46,195 nt of DNA from Zygnema circumcarinatum. Its lineage: Eukaryota; Streptophyta; Zygnematophyceae; Zygnematales; Zygnemataceae. The notes under the pieces were generated by a model. The model was not told the DNA's origin, did no database searches, and saw nothing but the letters and a program-made list of their open reading frames with translations. Every line of letters begins with the position of its first letter. Position 1 is the stretch's first letter. Made by a program: the position numbers and the translations under genes. The stretch spans positions 228,267 to 274,461 of the forward strand of contig CM074822.1 in NCBI GenBank assembly GCA_037447605.1, read 5' to 3'. This document shows positions 12,007-22,192 of this stretch, piece after piece.

Positions 12007-12655
12007 GTGTTGCAATAACCTAACTTCACGAACAAGATGAAATCCTATGTGCACCATTTCCTCTTTCACAAAATTAAGCTACTTACATTTTTGGCTGGAC
12101 GTTTTTGCCTTCCCTTCTTGTTCTCTGCATGGAAGCATCCATCAATGAATCATGTTTGGAAGCAAAACTGATTGAAGGAATGCTGAACGGATGAAACTGA
12201 ACCATAGGGGATTGACTTGAGGTGAATTGGTCAGGAAAGGAGGTTACAACAGCTGAACGCCTCTTAAGCACATGTACTGTTCCCAAGTTAAACATTCATA
12301 TGTAGATGCCGCTCTAACTACTCTTAGTTAACATTATATCGAGAGGTTCCAAGGGGATTATGGAATGTAAAACTATCCACCGCTAGAAAAAAGATCTTGG
12401 TCCAGCTCTCTTCCTTACTTAACTAATTACTAGTCATTTCAACTCCACATAATCTCTGGAACTTCACATATTATCAGAGAAGTCCCAGGAAAAGGATGAA
12501 CATGCATTTCGTTTCTTTGTTTGCTTTCTTATTTTTTATTCTCTTCTTTTCAAATTCTACGCAGTAATTGGTAGAATTAGCAAGTACAAAGAGAGGGGAG
12601 GGAGGGTGGGAGAAGCACCAGACTGTAGAGGAGCTCCTCTCCGCTTTGATGACAT
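112..12655 (-). CDS. XPB: XPB/ERCC3 TFIIH DNA helicase (3' end beyond window)
   Basis: This gene encodes the 3'-to-5' DNA translocase/helicase of TFIIH, which opens promoters for RNA polymerase II and acts in nucleotide excision repair in the nucleus. I assembled 16 exons: 12619-12655, 12087-12124, 11727-11817, 11441-11612, 11020-11242, 10758-10817, 9499-9624, 9153-9233, 8668-8755, 7927-8264, 7577-7652, 1691-2048, 1124-1196, 816-929, 460-540 and 112-171. All junctions are GT-AG and in phase, giving 672 codons. Visible motifs are Walker A (LPCGAGKS), the DEVH box (split by the intron between 7927 and 7652), the XPB-specific RED motif (LVREDE), and motif VI (QRLGRILR). The last exon in the window encodes [16 protein letters not shown], so about 100 C-terminal residues lie to the left. 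The first exon (MSSKRRG) is inferred from phase and is the least certain part. The introns are loaded with purine/pyrimidine repeats. Confidence 0.96.
316..434. repeat. (GA)n microsatellite in XPB intron
   Basis: This is an imperfect GA tract, pyrimidine on the XPB transcript strand. It starts 25 bases downstream of the donor of exon 460-540. It contains no stop codon in the purine-only stretches, which explains the spurious Ser/Leu reading frames here. Confidence 0.95.
629..797. repeat. GAGAGGAG purine repeat in XPB intron
   Basis: This purine tract (GA with GGA and GGGA interruptions) fills most of the intron between exons 816-929 and 460-540. On the transcript strand it is pyrimidine, beginning about 20 bases after the donor at 815. 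Confidence 0.95.
1340..1420. repeat. Interstitial (CCCTAA)n telomere-like array
   Basis: About 13 CCCTAA units (TTAGGG on the XPB transcript strand), with one variant unit, lie in the intron between exons 1691-2048 and 1124-1196. The unit is TTAGGG and not the common plant TTTAGGG. Single-copy exons flank the array, so this is not a chromosome end. Confidence 0.95.
2220..7566. repeat. 5.3-kb polypurine minisatellite in an XPB intron
   Basis: This tract is built from 13-base (GGGAGAGAGGAGA) and 14-base units plus GGGAGGGAGGAGA variants. I could find only about a dozen pyrimidines on the plus strand across roughly 5,300 bases. It fills almost the whole intron between XPB exons 7577-7652 and 1691-2048. 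It begins about ten bases after the 5' splice site (donor at 7576) and ends about 170 bases before the acceptor. The transcript would carry a CU-only stretch of this length. Purine-only and pyrimidine-only strands cannot contain stop codons, so the 1,500- to 1,800-codon reading frames across it are not genes. Confidence 0.98.
7857..7894. repeat. (CT)n microsatellite in XPB intron
   Basis: This is the one XPB intronic repeat in the opposite orientation, GA on the transcript strand. It lies about 33 bases after the donor of exon 7927-8264. Confidence 0.9.
8374..8431. repeat. Interstitial (TTAGGG)n telomere-like array
   Basis: About nine GGGTTA units lie in the intron between XPB exons 8668-8755 and 7927-8264. 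Orientation is opposite to the array at 1340-1420. Conserved coding exons flank it. Confidence 0.95.
8610..8659. repeat. (GA)n microsatellite beside an XPB donor
   Basis: This GA tract is CT on the transcript strand and starts eight bases from the 5' splice site of exon 8668-8755. Confidence 0.93.
8940..9148. repeat. GA-rich purine repeat beside an XPB donor
   Basis: This is a 200-base purine tract with a few T interruptions. It is pyrimidine on the transcript strand and begins within five bases of the 5' splice site of exon 9153-9233. Confidence 0.93.
9669..10690. repeat. 1-kb GGGGGAGA minisatellite in XPB intron
   Basis: Tandem GGGGGAGA octamers with variants fill the intron between exons 10758-10817 and 9499-9624. 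The transcript strand reads CCCCCTCT, starting about 65 bases after the donor at 10757. The plus strand carries many closely spaced runs of four or five G, so it could form G-quadruplexes or triplexes. Confidence 0.96.
11335..11415. repeat. TTTG/TGTTTG low-complexity repeat
   Basis: TG-rich repeats (ACAAAC on the transcript strand) lie about 25 bases downstream of the donor of XPB exon 11441-11612. This is a donor-proximal repeat of a different composition. Confidence 0.8.
11943..12002. repeat. (GA)n microsatellite in XPB intron
   Basis: This GA tract is CT on the transcript strand and lies about 84 bases after the donor of exon 12087-12124. Confidence 0.92.
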
Positions 12656-15126
12656 CTTCGTGAAGTTTTCTCACTGAATATTTGATGTCTTCTTGAAGCT
12701 CTCTGCTTCAGAAGAAGAGAGGGAATGGGTCCGTGTCAAGAATGGAGTGAGAAGGTAACTGCTTTGCAGGGAACTCAGTAAGGACTGGGCGAGCGATATA
12801 TATTTGGCTGACAGAGAAGAGGATGATAGGGTGGGCTCAGATTGTGATAGAAAATAAGTAGGGTTGCATGAGAAAAAGGATCATGATTGCATGAGCAAAG
12901 AATCAAAGGTTGCATGAGAAAGAAAAATTAGGGTTGCGAACGTGGGTGAAAAAAGTGTTGCAAGAAAGTTTAGATGATCAATCAAATAAGAAATGCATGA
13001 GAGGGCGACATTGAAAGTTGCAGATTCTTACATGGCTGATAGCAGAAGAACTCCACCGCCTGCTAACCCTAAAAGCTCGTCAACAGTCTTCAACAGAAGA
13101 CTAAGAAGGGCAAGGCCAGAGGTGCAAGGCTGTGCCGATATTATCGATACAATCCAATATATCAACAATTGGGGTATCCCGAATATCTACATTAATATCG
13201 TATTTTGACATATTTCGATACAGTTTTAGTGATTGTCGGTAGATATGTATGCGAATGGTTCTGTGAAACTGCGAACTGCGAGACAGCATAGAGCTGAAGT
13301 GTGCATGTGCGAGTGGTTCTGTCAAACTGAGAACTGCAGAGAGCATAGAGCCTGGGTTTTCTGCGCCTTGGCTGGCTTTAGTCAGTCACCGCCTCGTAAA
13401 AATGATTAGCCGCAGACTCTCGACCAGATGGTTAATCATATGGTCGAGGCTTCTTCTGCGCCTTGGCTGGCTTTAGTCAGACACCGCCTCGTACAAATGA
13501 TTAGCCATTGATGCCTATTGGCGATATATGTGCGAGTGGTTCTGTGAAACTGGAAACTTGAAGACAGCATAGAGCCCAGGTTTCCGGTAGGGTTTAGGGT
13601 TTATAGGGCTTTTTCCGGTTGACTGCGACCGTCAAAATCTTGACTGTACGAAAGCGTGACCGAACAGGTGCACCGACATCTGCCGACATCGTCCAGACAC
13701 TTCACCGACACTTCACCGACATTTGCCAACATCTCACCGACATTGCCGACATTTCCAACATCGCTGACATTTCAAACGGCTGCCAATTGTTGGACGCTTC
13801 CAAAGAATCAATTGGGAATCTCAGGTCCCAGATTCCCAACTGCCGGAGCTGCGCCATACGGACCAATCAGGATCCAGCGCTTCGGAAATCGTCAAAGTGG
13901 TAGTTTCTACGTGGGTCTTCAGCTATTAATACGACAAATAAGTGGAGAATCTGAATGTATGAACCTAGATTCCGAAATTTGTCTTTTAGTACAGGATTTT
14001 TGACTTCTGGTACATCGTTGTTGCACGAACATGGACCATTGTTGTGTCTCTGGTGGGTTCGGTCAACAGAAAATGTACGAATGCCGATCGGAGGTACCCG
14101 ATACGACAAAATTTTCTCGAGAAATCTGTCGTGACGCCGCGTTGGGAGCTTCGCCGTCATTCTATATCGGACAAATTCACCGACCATTGTAAATTCGTAC
14201 GACGAAGGCGGAAAACCCTAAAACTTGGTTTTCGGAAGAAACCCAGTTTTTTGAAATAAACAAACTAGAACCAAAGCAGAGATTTAAATTTCAGATTCGT
14301 TCAAAAAATAATTCACCCGGCGGCACATGTGATATTACGTCAGTGGGCTTTTAATACGTCAGCAAACTTGTCGTTACGCCGCTAAAAGTTTTCATTACGT
14401 CAGCAAAGTTTCTCACACGCTAGCAAAAGTGAAGAAATTGAAGAAAGTTGGACCCTGAAAACTGACCTTAAGTTGAACAAATTCAAACATTATTATTTGT
14501 TAAAAATATATATATATATAGATTGGACAGTTGAATTGGCTGCTTAGTTCAAAAGTGGAGCTCCAGCCTCCTGCAGCAATGGCTGCCTTGAGCTCCAATT
14601 TTATGGTTAAGGGCCCTTGAAGTTGGCGGGTGGGCGGGGGCCTGTTGAGGGCTGCAAACTCAAAGGAGGAGGCATCAATAAAAGCATCTAATATCTAATC
14701 TCAATTTGCGTTTGCTTGCCGCCATACCTGCACCAACAGGGAAGCAATACAAGTCGAAATTTATATATATATATTTTCGTTTTTCTTTTGGATCGCTCTT
14801 GCCATTACATTCTGAACCTCGATCCATTCCATTGGCAGCTTTCTTCAAATCTCAGTCCTGCAGCCTCGCATTCAGCTTCCATGCTCTCTCTCTCGTCCCT
14901 CCCAAGCATCAAGCGCAAACTCCAATGAATCCCAGCATTCAGGCGCTCAGCATCATCTTCGAATGCTGAATCTTGCTCCCTTTTGAACTCACTTCTACGT
15001 AGAAAACCAACTCGTCTTGATAAAGTCAATAAATTAAGACAATCTTCATCCACAATTCCTATTACCATTACTATTAGAGCAGTTATTGTTATTCCTGCAG
15101 CAGCAGCATTAGCAGACTGAGCCGCC
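12656..15126. other. Divergent intergenic region between XPB and METTL24-like gene
   Basis: I see no convincing gene here. Contents: an AT-rich block with ATATCG/ATCGATA motifs (about 13138-13225) resembling blocks near 20590 and 33190; an internal repeat of TGCGCCTTGGCTGGCTTTAG at about 13360 and 13450; a short CACCGACATT-type repeat (13676-13780); CCAAT at about 13863; and two (TA)n stretches (about 14507-14520 and 14762-14774) that could serve as TATA-like sequence for the plus-strand gene. Confidence 0.6.
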
Positions 15127-16921
15127 ATGAAAGGCATGCGGCAAGTCTCTATCTATGTGTTATGTATGGGCGTTGGATTCTGGCTCCATTTTCTGCTGGA
15201 GTTGCTTCCGGGAGCGAGATTTGGAGCCTTAACTAGAGACGTATTGGAGTGCTTATCGACGACTGCAAGCCCGGGGAGGATGGTCTATTCAACATCATCA
15301 AAACGGGGTTTGAAGCTGCTTCTCACTCCAGAGCAGGAGGCAGCGCAGCGGGATCAAGAGTTTCAGGAGCGCTGGGCCCTCGCTGAGAAGGTTTATAGGT
15401 CGAATCTGCACAAACGCGAGCGAGTTTTTGGCAAGAATGGTTTCCGGCTGAAGAAGTTGAGGATTCCAAACAATATAACGGGGCATCAACGCTCACTTTG
15501 GCATCCTGCATCGTTTTTGCTCGAGTATTATCGGTGAGTTGACGGAAGAAAGGTCTTTCACTTGACAATGAATTAGTTCTGCATCGCAGCATCCTCAATC
15601 CAACTGATTTCACAAGCACTTGTTCCATATGCACTGTACTCTCTCTCAATCACTAATGAACGGAGTTTATAAAAGCGTGTAGAAGTAGCCATTCGTTGAG
15701 TTGCCTCAATACTCAAACCCTAAAAATAAGAGAATTCCTCCATTGCAGACCCAATTATCCGTGTCAGAACGCGGAGCGATTTGGCCTTTGGAATGAACGA
15801 GGAGGGTGGATCTGCCAACCCTATGTGTTCAATTCTTTGTCGGTAGTGTACACTTTTGGCAGTGAAGGCAAGTTTGCCTTTGAAGTGGAGCTTTATAAAA
15901 AAGTGCAGCCCGAAATTCACTTGTTCAATCCCACAATTCCCAAAGAGCTCCATGAGAAGCTGGTCACACGGGAAGAGTTTCGATTCCACCCTGTAGGAAT
16001 TTCGGATAAAAACTTGGGGTCGATATTTCTGCCACTCAAGGTGGGTGAGCAACTCCGCTAGTATTGAAGTTTTTAGGGTTTTTAGGGCTTTTAGGGTTTT
16101 TACGGTTTTTAGGGTTTTAAGGGAAGTTGTGACCTTTGAGCTGCAGTTGAGGTGGGAGTGTTGTGGGAACGATGAGGGGAGGAAGCATGGGGAGATGTAA
16201 TTTCAAACTAGTCTTTATGGGTGATGAAAATTTGCAGAAGAACTGCTGTCTGTCTTACTTAGAAGCAGCTTTTTTCTTGTGCAGGATATCATGAGTGAAC
16301 ATGGCCATTCATACATTGATCTGCTGAAGCTGAGTTGTGGAGGGTGCGAGCATGGGGTGCTGAACAACATTCTTCGGAATGAAGTTGTGGTTGTTGGCCA
16401 GGTCTGAAACAAGAGAGAGAGAAAGAGGGGGAGAGAGAGGGAGAGGGAGAGAGAGAGGGAGGGGGGGGAAGGGGGGGGGGGAAGGGCTCCACTGGGTGCT
16501 TTATATGTGTTATCCTTTACCTGAATGTTTTCTTCAGAATATAGACTACAATTGGGGTGGATACCTTGGCTGTATGAGTCGACATTGGTTGAATTCATAG
16601 CAAGAAAAGTATTTGGGTATTTGGGGAGAATAATGGGTGAAACTTCATACAATGACTTCTTTGACTTACATGACTCTGATCTTGGAGTTGGCGGCGCAGA
16701 TTATTGTAGATGTTCATCGAGTGCAAGATGTGGCAAAAATGAAGGTGCTTTTGCCTTTGTTCGAGAGGCGGGGATTTCGATTGTTTCACATTGAACAGAA
16801 CTGGCGAGCAATGCATTCCTTCTCTCTGTCGTACGTGCATGAGAGTCAAACAAAGGTCAAGCCTAATCCCTCGCATTTGAGCTTGGCCTCAACATCTCTC
16901 CAAGAGATCAAAAAGAGATAA
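15127..16921 (+). CDS. FkbM/METTL24-like membrane-anchored methyltransferase-like protein
   Basis: Four exons (15127-15533, 15749-16040, 16285-16401, 16700-16921) join in phase to encode 345 residues. The N-terminus has a single hydrophobic segment (about residues 7-28) after a short basic leader, as in type II Golgi or ER proteins. The remainder resembles the Methyltransf_22/FkbM family of SAM-dependent methyltransferases: ERFGLWNERGGWIC, then VVYTFGSEGKFAFEVELYKK, an IHLFNPT strand, YIDLLKLSCGGCEHGVL, and a C-terminal IIVDVH...GFRLFHIEQN. In typical members the third motif reads close to LKID-EG-E; here it reads LKLSCGGCE, so an acidic residue usually conserved there is missing and activity is uncertain. 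The start has a good context (GCCGCCATGA). A purine repeat follows the donor of exon 3. Confidence 0.78.
16409..16485. repeat. GA/G-rich repeat in METTL24-like intron
   Basis: This purine repeat begins about eight bases after the donor at 16402. Unlike most intronic repeats in the window, the transcript strand is the purine strand. Confidence 0.9.
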
Positions 16922-17121
16922 AGATCAAGGCAAGTTGTGCCCAATTCACCATTTCAATGAGGGGTCCTTTTTTGGGTATGGGGGGAGGGGGGGGGGGGGG
17001 GGGGGGGGGGNNNNNNNNNNGGGGGGAAGGTGTAGTTGATGTATTTGTATGTGCTTCAGTGGGATTAGTTGGGAGCAGCAGACTTTCTTTCACCAAGTTT
17101 TGAGGAAACAAGCCAACCAAG

Positions 17122-17127
17122 AATAAA
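17122..17127 (+). terminator. Candidate polyadenylation signal
   Basis: AATAAA lies about 200 bases after the stop codon of the METTL24-like gene. Position and motif only; cleavage here is inferred. Confidence 0.35.
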
Positions 17128-18511
17128 TGGGCGCATTGGTGGGAGAGAAGACATGGGAGGGGAGCTTCTGCTCGTCTGAAGAGGCTAACTTCTATGGCGA
17201 AAGAGGAATTATTTGTTAAATATACTTGTACCCTAGTTTCTTATTGAAGTTCACTTTGTGGCTCGAAGGCTTTCGAAATGGAACCCTAACCAGATCTGAG
17301 GACCTTGGTCAGTCCAATCAGTTGGTCAACCGGTTATTGGTTGGACTTAGCGGCACAGTTTGTCGATAATAAATCCGTAGACCTCGGAAGCTAACCTAGC
17401 CGATTTTGACAGTATGTCCATTCAATTTGAAAGGATGGGTAGCATTCCTTGGGGAAAATAAGGCTATGAAGAAGAGGCAGAGGGAGAGCCACAGGGGAGA
17501 TCAAAGAGAGAGAGAGACATAGAGAGAGATCAAACAGAGGGAGAGACATAGAGGGAGGGAGAGAGGGAGGGAGAGGAGGTAGAGGTAGAACCTTTGTGAA
17601 CTGTCTCCGCAATAAACAGCAATTGAAGTTCCAAGTGTCTCCGGGAAACCTTAAAAACAGAGAAAGAAAATAGGCTTTGTGGTGTATACTTTGAATGAGG
17701 AAGTCGACAACCTAGAGACCTTAATGAGGGTGTTGGGGCTCAAAGAGGGATGGGAAAATGCTGAATGGAAAAGCAAAGCGTGTTCTTACGGAGCAATGCG
17801 AGAGATGTGGGCTGAGCGTTTTCGCCATGTTTACAGTTCGAACCCTTCTTAAGCATGCGACGGCTGTTTCTGTTGTTTTTTTTTTCTTTTTTTTATTCGA
17901 CTTAGCAAATTATGGGGCTAGTTTCAAGGTCAATGCAGGGGCTGCAAGTTTGGCACTTGCTTGTGCTTTTGAAGGCCCTTGAAACGAGGGGGCAGACTTA
18001 TATACATGTTGGAAGGGCTAAACCCCCAACCCCATCTTACAGACTTTGAAAAAACGAACTTCTTTTGTTCTTTGCTTGACGAAAGTGGCAAGGTACAACT
18101 AAAGTTTTTGGGTATATACTTCATGTATTTTTTTGTGCTGAGGGGGAGATTAGCCTCCCACGGAGCAAAAATCTTGGAAAGCCCTTGAAAGTTGAAACGA
18201 ACTTCGCAGGATTGGCAGAGGTAAGTCAGTTGTGAAGATTGAGAGTTTTTTAATTGGGCTCAATGGGTCCATAGCCCAAGAACCACCTACCTTTGGTTCA
18301 TGGATTTTAGGGTTAGACAAAAAAAAAAAAACATCGTGACAGGTTAAAACAGCAGTCAGGACCCTCTCCTTTCGATGTTCCATCATCACATGCTGCGGCA
18401 CACGCACGATGGTTTGTCAAAATTTGGCAGGCACTCATCTAAAGACGGGAGATCGTTCAGACAGTAATGCCATAGGGGCCGGTAACCCTGAAAAGAATGT
18501 TAAACTGAGTT

Positions 18512-18655
18512 TTCTCTCGCTCTCGCTCTCTCTCTCTCTCGCTCTCTCTCTCTCTCGCTCTCTCTCTCTCTCTTTCTCACTGTCTGTCCCTCTCTCTGTC
18601 TTTGTCTCGCACTCTCTCTCGCTCTCTCTCTCTCGCTCCCTCACTCTCCCTCCCT
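18512..18655. repeat. CT/CTCG-rich microsatellite
   Basis: CT dinucleotides interrupted by CG and TG lie about 120 bases beyond the maMYB stop codon, probably in its 3' flank. Confidence 0.9.
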
Positions 18656-18773
18656 ACCCAAAAATAATGACAGTAGGAAAGGTAAGCATCCCCCTTATTG
18701 CCCCTATTTCTCAAAAAGACATAACAATCCGTACGGGATCTGAATAAGATTGCAAGAAACCTACAGTCGCCAC

Positions 18774-19715
18774 TCAATTCAATCCTTCCTCAGCAACAGC
18801 AGTCTCCTCAGCGATGCCCTCTTTTTTTTCCGACCTAAAATCGTTACGAAGCTCTGTGAACCGTTTGAAGCATTGCTGCTTTGACTTTCCGGGGACAGCC
18901 ATTCCCACTCTGTCCCACCTCATTGCTGTCTCCTTTGAAAACTGCTTCAAAGCCTTTACAAGGGCAAGGTCCTGCACCTCCGTCCAATCTGTATTCGACC
19001 TTGCTGCTTTCGAAGGCAGGTCACCATTTCCTTGCATCTCAGAAGCCGAAGATAGAACTGTTGATGAAGAATTCGTATCGGCTGCACTTGCCTTCTTTTC
19101 TGCAGCTTCTGCAAGCTGCTTTCCCAGGATTACTATCTCTTCCATAGGCTTCCGACCACCTACAGTCTGAGCTATAACCTCCCACCTCCTTGCAGTCCCT
19201 TTTGGATGTTTTGACATAGCCCTTTGCAGCATTTCAACATCCTCTGACGTCCATCCACGAGGCAGCTGAACATCAGCAAAAGTAGAATCACCCGTGGGAG
19301 AAACCCCCTGCACATCCTCAGCATTTGCAAGCTTTTTTGCTTGCCCTCTCTGCCTAGCCCCCTTGCTGCCACTGACTGGGATATCCTCATTGTTCCCCTG
19401 CTTCTCATCTCCCTTTTGCTCTTCCCTCGGAATCTCTTCTCCCACCCCAATCCGACAGTCTCCCCCCGTTACCGATCGAGGAGCATAGGGACCAAGCACG
19501 AGAGCTATACCAAACCAAATTCCAAAAAACTGCAAAACTCCGCCTGGCAGGAAGAGCAATGCCACGGCTATAAGCACAACCCCCGTGGCAGCCAGAGGCA
19601 TTGTCCACGTGGCAACGCTGCTGTCTCGCTCATCGGCATCCTCAGCCGGCAGGTCTCCTCCAGCAAGTCGGTAGCGAGGTCGAGAGAATGTGTAATCAAC
19701 GAAGTCATCATCCAT
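18774..19715 (-). CDS. maMYB: Membrane-anchored MYB (maMYB) transcription factor
   Basis: This is an intronless 313-residue gene, close to the length of Arabidopsis maMYB. Order of parts: a short acidic N-terminus (MDDDFVDYTF), a hydrophobic double segment at about residues 38-78 that would anchor it in the ER membrane, a charged linker rich in Glu, Lys and Gly, a first SANT/MYB domain (about 150-200, beginning LPRGWTSEDVEML), and a second SANT/MYB domain (about 243-296, TDWTEVQDLALVKAL...RWDRVGMAVPGKSKQQCFKRF). The known plant protein is an ER-tethered MYB linked to auxin response and root-hair growth; that role is by analogy. A perfect (GA)n tract of about 200 bases lies roughly 300 bases upstream of the ATG. 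Confidence 0.92.
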   Translation of the reverse strand: MDDDFVDYTFSRPRYRLAGGDLPAEDADERDSSVATWTMPLAATGVVLIAVALLFLPGGVLQFFGIWFGIALVLGPYAPRSVTGGDCRIGVGEEIPREEQKGDEKQGNNEDIPVSGSKGARQRGQAKKLANAEDVQGVSPTGDSTFADVQLPRGWTSEDVEMLQRAMSKHPKGTARRWEVIAQTVGGRKPMEEIVILGKQLAEAAEKKASAADTNSSSTVLSSASEMQGNGDLPSKAARSNTDWTEVQDLALVKALKQFSKETAMRWDRVGMAVPGKSKQQCFKRFTELRNDFRSEKKEGIAEETAVAEEGLN

Positions 19716-20020
19716 GGCGATGGAGCAAAAGCGTTGACTTCAGGGGACATGGACTCACCAAGCCCTACTCGACAGCATTGGACTGACTATTCGCAGTTTT
19801 GGGAGTTCAGAAACGGGGCAAGTAACAAGAGAGCCTCGCCTGCAAGTTTGGAGGAAGGAAAAACAGTATACTGTAAAAAATCTGTAATCTGTAATGAATC
19901 TCTGTGCATCCAGCCCTATTTTCCTGATAGCCAGCGAGGGAGGCCTTCCCGACGCCAACAGAGCTCGTCTATATACCCTACACCTCGAAGCAGCAGCAGG
20001 CAGCAGCAGCAGCAAATGCA

Positions 20021-20252
<232 letters not shown>

Positions 20253-21044
20253 CATCCGGCCGTCAGTGGGCATACCTCTCTTCCTTCTCCAAGAGTCTGC
20301 GTTGTCTCCGCCCCGGTCTGCTCACATCCGCAGCTTCACAAAGAGCTCAACGAAAGATGAAAGAACGGATCTGGGTTTCAATGATCCATCTCTCTCTCTC
20401 CGGCCAAAAAGAAGCAGCAAATTTCAAAGACGGAGAGCCCTTTTGAAGGTCAGAAATTGGTTGACAAAAAAAAGGCACTCATCGCCACTCAGCCTGACAG
20501 CAGAAACCTTCTTTCAGAATTTTAAGGTTTCTTTTTCGGACCATTTTTTTCCAAGACTGGTTTGCAAACCGAAAATTTAAAAAAAACAAACGATACTATC
20601 GATATATCGTAAAACTGTATCGAGTACTAGGATTCAGTTCTAACTTAAATTTTCCGGTGTATCGAGATAAATCGCGATATGTCGTGAGATGGTGGCTGGG
20701 ATCATGCATGGTTTTGGAAACGTTTGTCAAATGTTGTTGTTCAGTTTTACATGAAATGTCCACATGGTAATCCATCTATGGACGTGGTTGGGAGGCTAGG
20801 AACTATGCTTCATGTGTCGCCATGTTGAACAACCTGTACAATGTTCAACAATGTGCAACCACTACAATGTTGATAGAGCCATTCAAGATACTCAACATGT
20901 CGCCAAATCCACAACGTGTGCTGGTTACAAGCCGGGAAATGGAAAAACCAGGAAATGTGTATGCACATTCGCTGACGTGGCACGCTATGATTGGTCCAAT
21001 TCCAACAAAAATGTCCCCGTGTGGCAGACATGGGGGAGAACACC

Positions 21045-21127
21045 ATGCATGCATGCATGCAATGGCAGGGAGGGACGGAGGGAGGAGGGAGGGAGGGAGG
21101 GAGGGAGGGAATGCATGCATGCATGCT
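21045..21127. repeat. ATGCATGC palindromic runs flanking a GGGA repeat
   Basis: Two runs of CATGCATGCATGC (about 21045-21060 and 21112-21127) flank a GGGA/GGGAGGGA tract of about 40 bases. The runs are self-complementary and complementary to each other, so a stem with a purine loop can form. Confidence 0.85.
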
Positions 21128-21916
21128 CAACGACCCATCGCTTCAGAAGCATAACAGTGACGCAACAGAACTGCCAACTGCGACATGGAACATCACATGA
21201 ATACAGCAGGGAGCTCAATTACCCACCATTTTTTTACTGATGCAAAAGCACATGCCACAAGATGATGGATACATATGACCTTAAAAATAGTTTCTCTCCC
21301 ACCAGATCTCCTCATCACCCGCCAAGTCTCAATATAATCTCTCTGCTATGTCTCAGCTATACCATTCACTACATGCTAAGCTTATTACTGTACCACAAAT
21401 CAACTCCCTCTAATGTTCTCTCTGTTATATTACCAGCACTGGTGCCAATAGTAAACACTCCTGCAGTGCCTCCCCACCTACCATCTGACTACACTTCATT
21501 GCATGTTCTTCCAAGACAGCTAACCCCAAAATAAAGAAAGAATCTACCATATTAATGTAATGTCCAAATAAGTATTTTGTAAGGAGCCTCACCTGCCTCC
21601 CTTCCCCCCCCCTCCCCTCCCTCCCTCCCTCCCTCCCTCTCCTGCATCAACACTCCATAACAGACAAGAAGTTCTAGATGTGGCTGAATTTCTCCCTTTC
21701 TTCACTTCCAAACGTCTTCATCTGCTCAACCATTTCTCTCTAACCAGTTAAAAACCGGTTCAAAGCTAAGTCACTACCATACGAGTCCACCTGCTTTCGT
21801 ACAATAATGATGCTCCACAATCAGACTGCCATTTGAAGCGCGCGAAACCACGAAGGAAGGATGCTCATATGAATGGCTGCAAAACAGAAGAGCGTCAAAA
21901 TCAGCGAGAGGAAAGG

Positions 21917-21917
21917 T

Positions 21918-21983
<66 letters not shown>
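21917..21983. repeat. (GA)n microsatellite
   Basis: This simple GA tract lies about 210 bases beyond the stop codon of the two-zinc-finger gene. Confidence 0.93.
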
Positions 21984-21985
<2 letters not shown>

Positions 21986-22192
21986 GGAAGGACATCATGA
22001 AAATCACTGTCTTCAGAAAAAGTATTCAGGCAAATACTTAGCATCCTCATTCACCGAAGAAAGCATTTTTGCTGGAAAACGTCCAGAGATCATAATAAAG
22101 GGTCAGGATAATCTGAAAGAATCCCTTTTGGGATGTTAGCAGGAAGTTGAAAGAGCATGCAGATATACCTTTCACAGGATACTTTCGGTCGA

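Larger units (their letters stand above)
16922..18773. other. Convergent intergenic region
   Basis: This lies between the 3' ends of the METTL24-like gene and maMYB. It holds a poly-G run of about 30 bases ending in a 10-base assembly gap (17011-17020), a candidate AATAAA polyadenylation signal (17122-17127), a GA repeat (about 17506-17584) and a CT-rich repeat (18512-18655). I find no supported gene. Confidence 0.6.

Noticed and set aside
16525-16794. Alternative exon starting at 16535 in the METTL24-like gene
   Set aside because: The frames from that acceptor either stop or lose the conserved IIVDVH strand; splicing 16401 to 16700 keeps phase and family motifs.
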